Under the pieces are notes generated by a model. The model saw only the letters and a program-made list of their open reading frames with translations, had not been told where the DNA came from and did no database searches. Positions 59,918 through 64,000 of a stretch of 64,000 nt of DNA are shown here, in pieces. The stretch is from Acestrorhynchus altus (taxonomy: Eukaryota; Chordata; Actinopteri; Characiformes; Acestrorhynchidae). Each line of letters opens with the position of its first letter. Positions within the stretch are counted from its first letter, which is position 1. A program made the translations under genes and the position numbers. The stretch covers positions 25,032,669 to 25,096,668 of the forward strand of contig CM067513.1 in assembly GCA_034509495.1 (NCBI GenBank), read 5' to 3'.

Positions 59918-61506
59918 GTAGACTACACACCTAAACACACATACACACTTGTCGATATTTCATTTTTTAACTGAAAGAGAAAAAGACTTTTTCATTCTTG
60001 GGAAAACATTGAGAAGGTTTAGAAAATTTGTATGAAAATATTCCATACATTATTGATTATGAAGTAAGTAAGCTCCCAACCAATGGAACTTTTAAACAAA
60101 GATTAAAGGGCTAACGTGTCTTCCTCACATGTGTTGCTCCATAGTAAGTTCAAAAGCATGCTTTGATGGATATGCAAGGTGGGTGTTAACACTATTAATG
60201 CAATTTCAAAAGTAAGAAATAATCATTAGGTAGATACAGTCATGTTAAAAGGTTAGAACACCTTGGACTTTTTAAACATATTTAGACATGGACATCTGAT
60301 CTTTATTTGAACTATATTGAGAGATGGACGTTATATAGCAAAATGTTTTTTAAATTTATTTGTAAAATTAAATTATAAGAAATGCACTTATGTTGTGAGG
60401 ACTGTATTAAGCTATGAAAGGAATACAGACATTTTAGACTACCTCATTTTTGAGTTGATGGTGTTTTGAAAAAAATAGAAAACTGTAGAGCATCATTAAT
60501 TATAATAATTATAAAATAAAACTGATTTCCAAAAGGCCACTTATTTCAAAAGTGATCAGAACTTGAAGTTGAAAATATGACCAGACAAAAAAAACAATGA
60601 CAGTATCCAGGCTACCCTCCAAAAATTTCTGCACAGTTATGTCTAAAAAACACCATGTGTCCATCCACTACAGTTATATCTAAACAACTTGGAAAACAGC
60701 AAAAATTCACTTGTTTTTGAGTGAATAAAATCCCATTTTAAAATGCCAAAGGAACCTTCCACTACCTTTTTACTGCTATCCATGTGTACTTGCTCAACTG
60801 GCATGCAGACTGTAACTGATCAATGAGAGGGGGCTAATGATTTCACTGACACAGATACTGGATTTTAGAGAACAATGAGAATGGAGGGGCTGTTTTCTTG
60901 CTTTCTTTGCTCACACAGTGTTCAAAATGCAGAATAAAAGTCCTGAGGACAGCTAATACTGATGCATGAATATATAACAAAATAATCAAGAATATTCTAG
61001 ACGATCAATTTTAACAGGTGTGAACTGCATTTATTGTCCTTACAAAAGTACAGTTTTGAACATGGTAAAGTACATGCAAATAACTCAAAGGAAGATAACA
61101 TCTGGGATCTTTTAGATGAATACATTTACATCAAGCTATGAAAATATCCTGCAAAATGTCCTTTATTGAAAAGCTCCCAAATGCAAAATGCGCAAAAACT
61201 TGGTGATGGGAAACCCTCACCAATATGAGTAAAGCCATTGTGCCTAGAAGGCTTGCTATTGCATATGTGGTATCTGGCACATTGTCAGATTCTTAAACTT
61301 GCTCATTCTTCACCTTCAAGAACTGTGCACTTACTGCCTTTACAAATGCCACAGTAGCTGAAGATAATCTCTGTTTTTGTCTTCTCCTGTCATGTTATGG
61401 CTGATCGGTATACCTGGCAGTATCACTAAAGCATGATGTTTTTCCCATATTGTGAAACCTTAGTCCAAATATAACTTACTTCCTCCCATGTTTCCTTTGC
61501 GTACAG
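59918..61506 (+). other. USH2A intron 16 counterpart
   Basis: A 1.6 kb AT-rich intron. It has a Tc1 terminus at 60235-60390; otherwise I see nothing. Confidence 0.75.
60235..60390 (+). mobile_element. Tc1-like element, terminal fragment
   Basis: Contains 'gttagaacaccttgg', 'tatattgagagatggacg' and 'tttttaaatttatttgtaaa', the terminus shared by the other copies. No transposase part. Confidence 0.6.
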
Positions 61507-62004
61507 GAACAATGCTGTTTACTGACTTGGGTCTGTCTCCATACACACTCTACACGTACCAGCTCATCACCAGCAATGTCCATGGCAACACCAGCAGCTC
61601 CAGCATCAGCCTGCGAACCCTGGCTTCTGTACCTGTTCCTGATGAGCTCCAGCTGAGCCTAGTGGGTCGTGCTGGGCCCACCAGCGCCACATTCAACTGG
61701 ACTGAGCCTTTGAACACCTCCGGCCCAGTGGAGCTCTATGCCCTGATGTCTGTGGAGGAGCAGACTGGAGAGGATCACCTGCACTACAAGGGTCTGGGTT
61801 CTGAGGTCACCGTGGAGGGGCTGCAACCCTTTACCCGCTACATTTTCAGCTTAGAGGCATGCACCAATGGTGGCTGTGCCCGAAGTGACAACATCACTGT
61901 GCTCACGGCACAGATCTCACCCCAGCAGCAACCTGCTCCACATGTGGCCACACTCAGCTCCACTGAGCTGCAGGTGGACTGGAAGCCTCCAGCTCTTCCA
62001 AATG
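61507..62004 (+). CDS. USH2A: USH2A exon 17 counterpart (FN3 domains 1 to 3)
   Basis: 498 bp with acceptor TGCGTACAG and donor GTATGA, phase 1 to 1; human exon 17 is 495 bp, so one codon longer. It reads GTMLFTDLGLSPYTLYTYQL, then SNVHGNTSSSSISLRTL (end of FN3-1), a complete FN3-2 (ATFNWTEPLNTSGPVELY to FSLEACTNGGCARSDNITVL), and the start of FN3-3 (SSTELQVDWKPPALPNG). FN3 landmarks (W, L.P...Y.F and Y.. motifs) are in place. The CTNGGC cysteines are conserved in usherin. Confidence 0.97.
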
Positions 62005-63260
62005 GTATGAACGTTTGGGCAGTGTTACTGGATATGGCACAGTGACATGCACAAGTTTAGTGACATATGTCAAAATGTCCATAAGGCACACATTTAAAGA
62101 AAAATTAGTTTAATTCAGATATTTTATTAAACACACTTTCATATGTGGTGAATATATAGGTGTGAAAACATATTGTGCAATCCTTTTTTGCTTATGCATT
62201 CTAGGGAACCTAACACTGATACGCACATCTGTCAGTTAAGCACTTTATAAAATAAAAAGTCCACATTTTTAACCTTAAAATCAGTATAATTAATATTAGT
62301 CATGTTTTATTCGTATGAATCAGGCTGTAATGTGGACAAATGTGTAACTTGAGCATATTGTACATAGAGTTCTTTTTTAAGGACCTTGAACCAATGAATT
62401 AATGCAGTACTATTAAAGTGTGTCATGGCAGTTAATACTTACAAATTATTCTTACGAGGTGGTCGCTGTGCATATCACAAAGTGTGTTATACAGTAGAGC
62501 TAAAAAAAATCTACTGCTTCCTCCTCATGCTCTTTTAGCAGTCTTCATCCTCATCATTACAATAATGAGAAATACCATTACAGAAATGCTATTTGATCTC
62601 TGCCCGGCTGAAAATTAATTCCTGGCGAACTTTAATCTACAACCAAGAGGCTTGATTAAGGCTCAGCCCGTTCTCCATTCTGTGGCATAAACGTGCATCA
62701 GAGAGAGGCATTCACGTTTTAAGGCAGCTGATTGCCGCATACAATTATGCATTGTGCCTTGCGCCATTGAAAGTGCGGCAAAATAGCCTTCTGTATATCA
62801 ATGACTTTTAATGCCAGTTATCATGCTTTTTCACAAATTAGCTCATTAACATGGGCCATTATAAAGTACCCTCGGAGGATTCTGCGAGCGAATCTCTTTT
62901 CCGTTTAATTGTGTCTATCTGATTTCTTCCTTTCTCATCTTTTTTCTTCCCCTTTCCTCTGTCATTTTGGGCTGTAGCTGTAATTGCGTGTTGTCAGTGG
63001 CTGGCCTTACATCTCAATATTCTCCGTATTCTGCTGAGGCGTATCGGGAAGATTATGGAAATTGTTTTGTTGTTATTATATACATATTATTATATATGCT
63101 GACTTATGCAAATCTTTCAACTGCTGGAATTTGCCCTTTTATGCTGATATAGGAGCAGAATGCCTTACAGAGGTCTTTATCTTTGAAAAACAAGGTATGC
63201 TATGAACTGACTGAAAACTCTGTCAACTTTTTAAATTGTTCTCTTTTTTGTTCTTCCCAG
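62005..63260 (+). other. USH2A intron 17 counterpart
   Basis: A 1.26 kb intron. No repeats are recognised. The stretch 62560-63060 looks unique, with many homeodomain-like ATTA/TAAT sites, and is listed as a finding. Confidence 0.7.
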
Positions 63261-63539
63261 GTATCATCATCAGGTATGAACTCTTTATGCAAGTGCTTAA
63301 TGACTCGCGGGAAAACATGACCAATCTTGGCTCGGAGCACAGGGTTTTCCTGAGCAGCGGGTGGCTCAACCCGCAGCAGCCGATGGGCTCGGCCAATGAG
63401 AATGCCCTCACTCCACCTGAGAGCAGTGTCATTGTATCTGATCTGGAGCCTTTTACTTCCTACCGCTTCAGAGTGCTCACCATTAACATGGCTGGAAGCA
63501 CCACGTCGCAGTGGACAGTAGGCCGTACAGGAGAAGGAG
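63261..63539 (+). CDS. USH2A: USH2A exon 18 counterpart (FN3 domain 3 end)
   Basis: 279 bp with acceptor TTCTTCCCAG and donor GTTAGT, phase 1 to 1. It reads GIIIRYELFMQVLNDS, then FLSSGWLNPQQPMGSANENA, then SDLEPFTSYRFRVLTINMAG and ending GRTGEG. The LEP.T.Y.FRV...N.AGS pattern is the C-terminal half of FN3-3. The SGWL.P......SANENAL insertion is a usherin peculiarity also found in human. Phase-symmetric. Confidence 0.97.
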
Positions 63540-64000
63540 GTTAGTTTCATACACAGTCAGTGTCCATTGGCCAAAATCAAACAGAATAGCTACTATTAGA
63601 TTACACAGTTAGTGTACCCAGCTCATCCCAATAATATTGAATTTTATATTACTGATACGTTAAAATGTGTTTGTTTATTTATTAGAATTGCATTTTTTTG
63701 AAGCAAGAAAGACTTGCCCACTTGCCTCCATTCTGTACTCACAGGGTTGAATTTATTAAAGAGACAAACCAAAATACAAGAAACTACATACTGATGGTGA
63801 AACACAAAAACTGACAAAAGTGAAAAGGACCTTAAATACACGGACAAGAGTAGAAACACTGATTTACAAATGGGCAGGGTGACAAACGAGACACCGGTGG
63901 AAATGGGGTGGAGCTAGGGTGGCAACAAGTTCAAAACAAAAGAGAGACACAGGCTTGAAAACACGTGGGGAACCAAAACAAAATAAATTGATGACGAGAA
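63540..64000 (+). other. USH2A intron 18 counterpart (partial)
   Basis: The first 460 bases of the next intron, AT-rich, with nothing recognised. The gene continues beyond the window. Confidence 0.8.

Overview
This is a vertebrate, almost certainly teleost, genomic window. It holds the middle part of one large plus-strand gene, USH2A (usherin). Fifteen coding exons between about 5.36 and 63.54 kb translate into a continuous usherin series: the end of a laminin-G-like domain, a laminin N-terminal domain, ten laminin-type EGF repeats (LE1-LE10) and the first fibronectin type III domains. They correspond to human USH2A coding exons 4 to 18. Most exon lengths equal the human lengths as I recall them (64, 295, 185, 222, 94, 196, 131, 184, 164 and 159 bp), and the splice phases chain correctly. 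The start of the gene (signal peptide, first part of the LamG-like domain) lies upstream of the window. The large FN3/LamG region, membrane segment and PDZ-binding tail lie downstream. About 3.45 kb (5.4 %) is coding.

The teleost assignment rests on the intron content: many decayed Tc1-like transposons, very dense CA/CT/TA microsatellites, short inverted-repeat (hAT- and mariner-like) elements, and minus-strand non-LTR retrotransposon fragments of kinds common in fish. An ostariophysan (catfish- or characin-like) source is my guess from repeat flavour only.

Layout: 1-5356, upstream intron with a TIR element and a LINE 3' end; 5357-10438, end of LamG-like domain and start of the laminin N-terminal domain (exons 4-6); 12176-17401, rest of the laminin N-terminal domain (exons 7-8); 22750-50292, LE1 to most of LE8 (exons 9-13), including a 15 kb intron with a degraded LINE and several Tc1 relics; 54912-58586, rest of LE8 to LE10 (exons 14-15); 59759-63539, FN3 domains (exons 16-18). 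Usherin is a very large extracellular-matrix/transmembrane protein of photoreceptor periciliary membranes and hair-cell ankle links; it works with ADGRV1 and whirlin.

The main oddity is the exon 12 counterpart (43974-44170). It is 197 bp instead of 196, which creates a frameshift and an in-frame TGA, and it has lost one of the eight LE3 cysteines (Cys to Arg). All other exons are intact. This is either a real damaging allele or local sequence error beside a long CT-rich tract. Other notable items are a hAT-like element with a perfect 8-bp target duplication nested in a Tc1 copy, an inverted repeat flanking a CA/TA microsatellite, a CpG-rich block inside the intron before exon 14, and several unique stretches that could be conserved regulatory DNA. 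I found no RNA genes, CRISPR arrays or second protein-coding gene, and no convincing new biological system.
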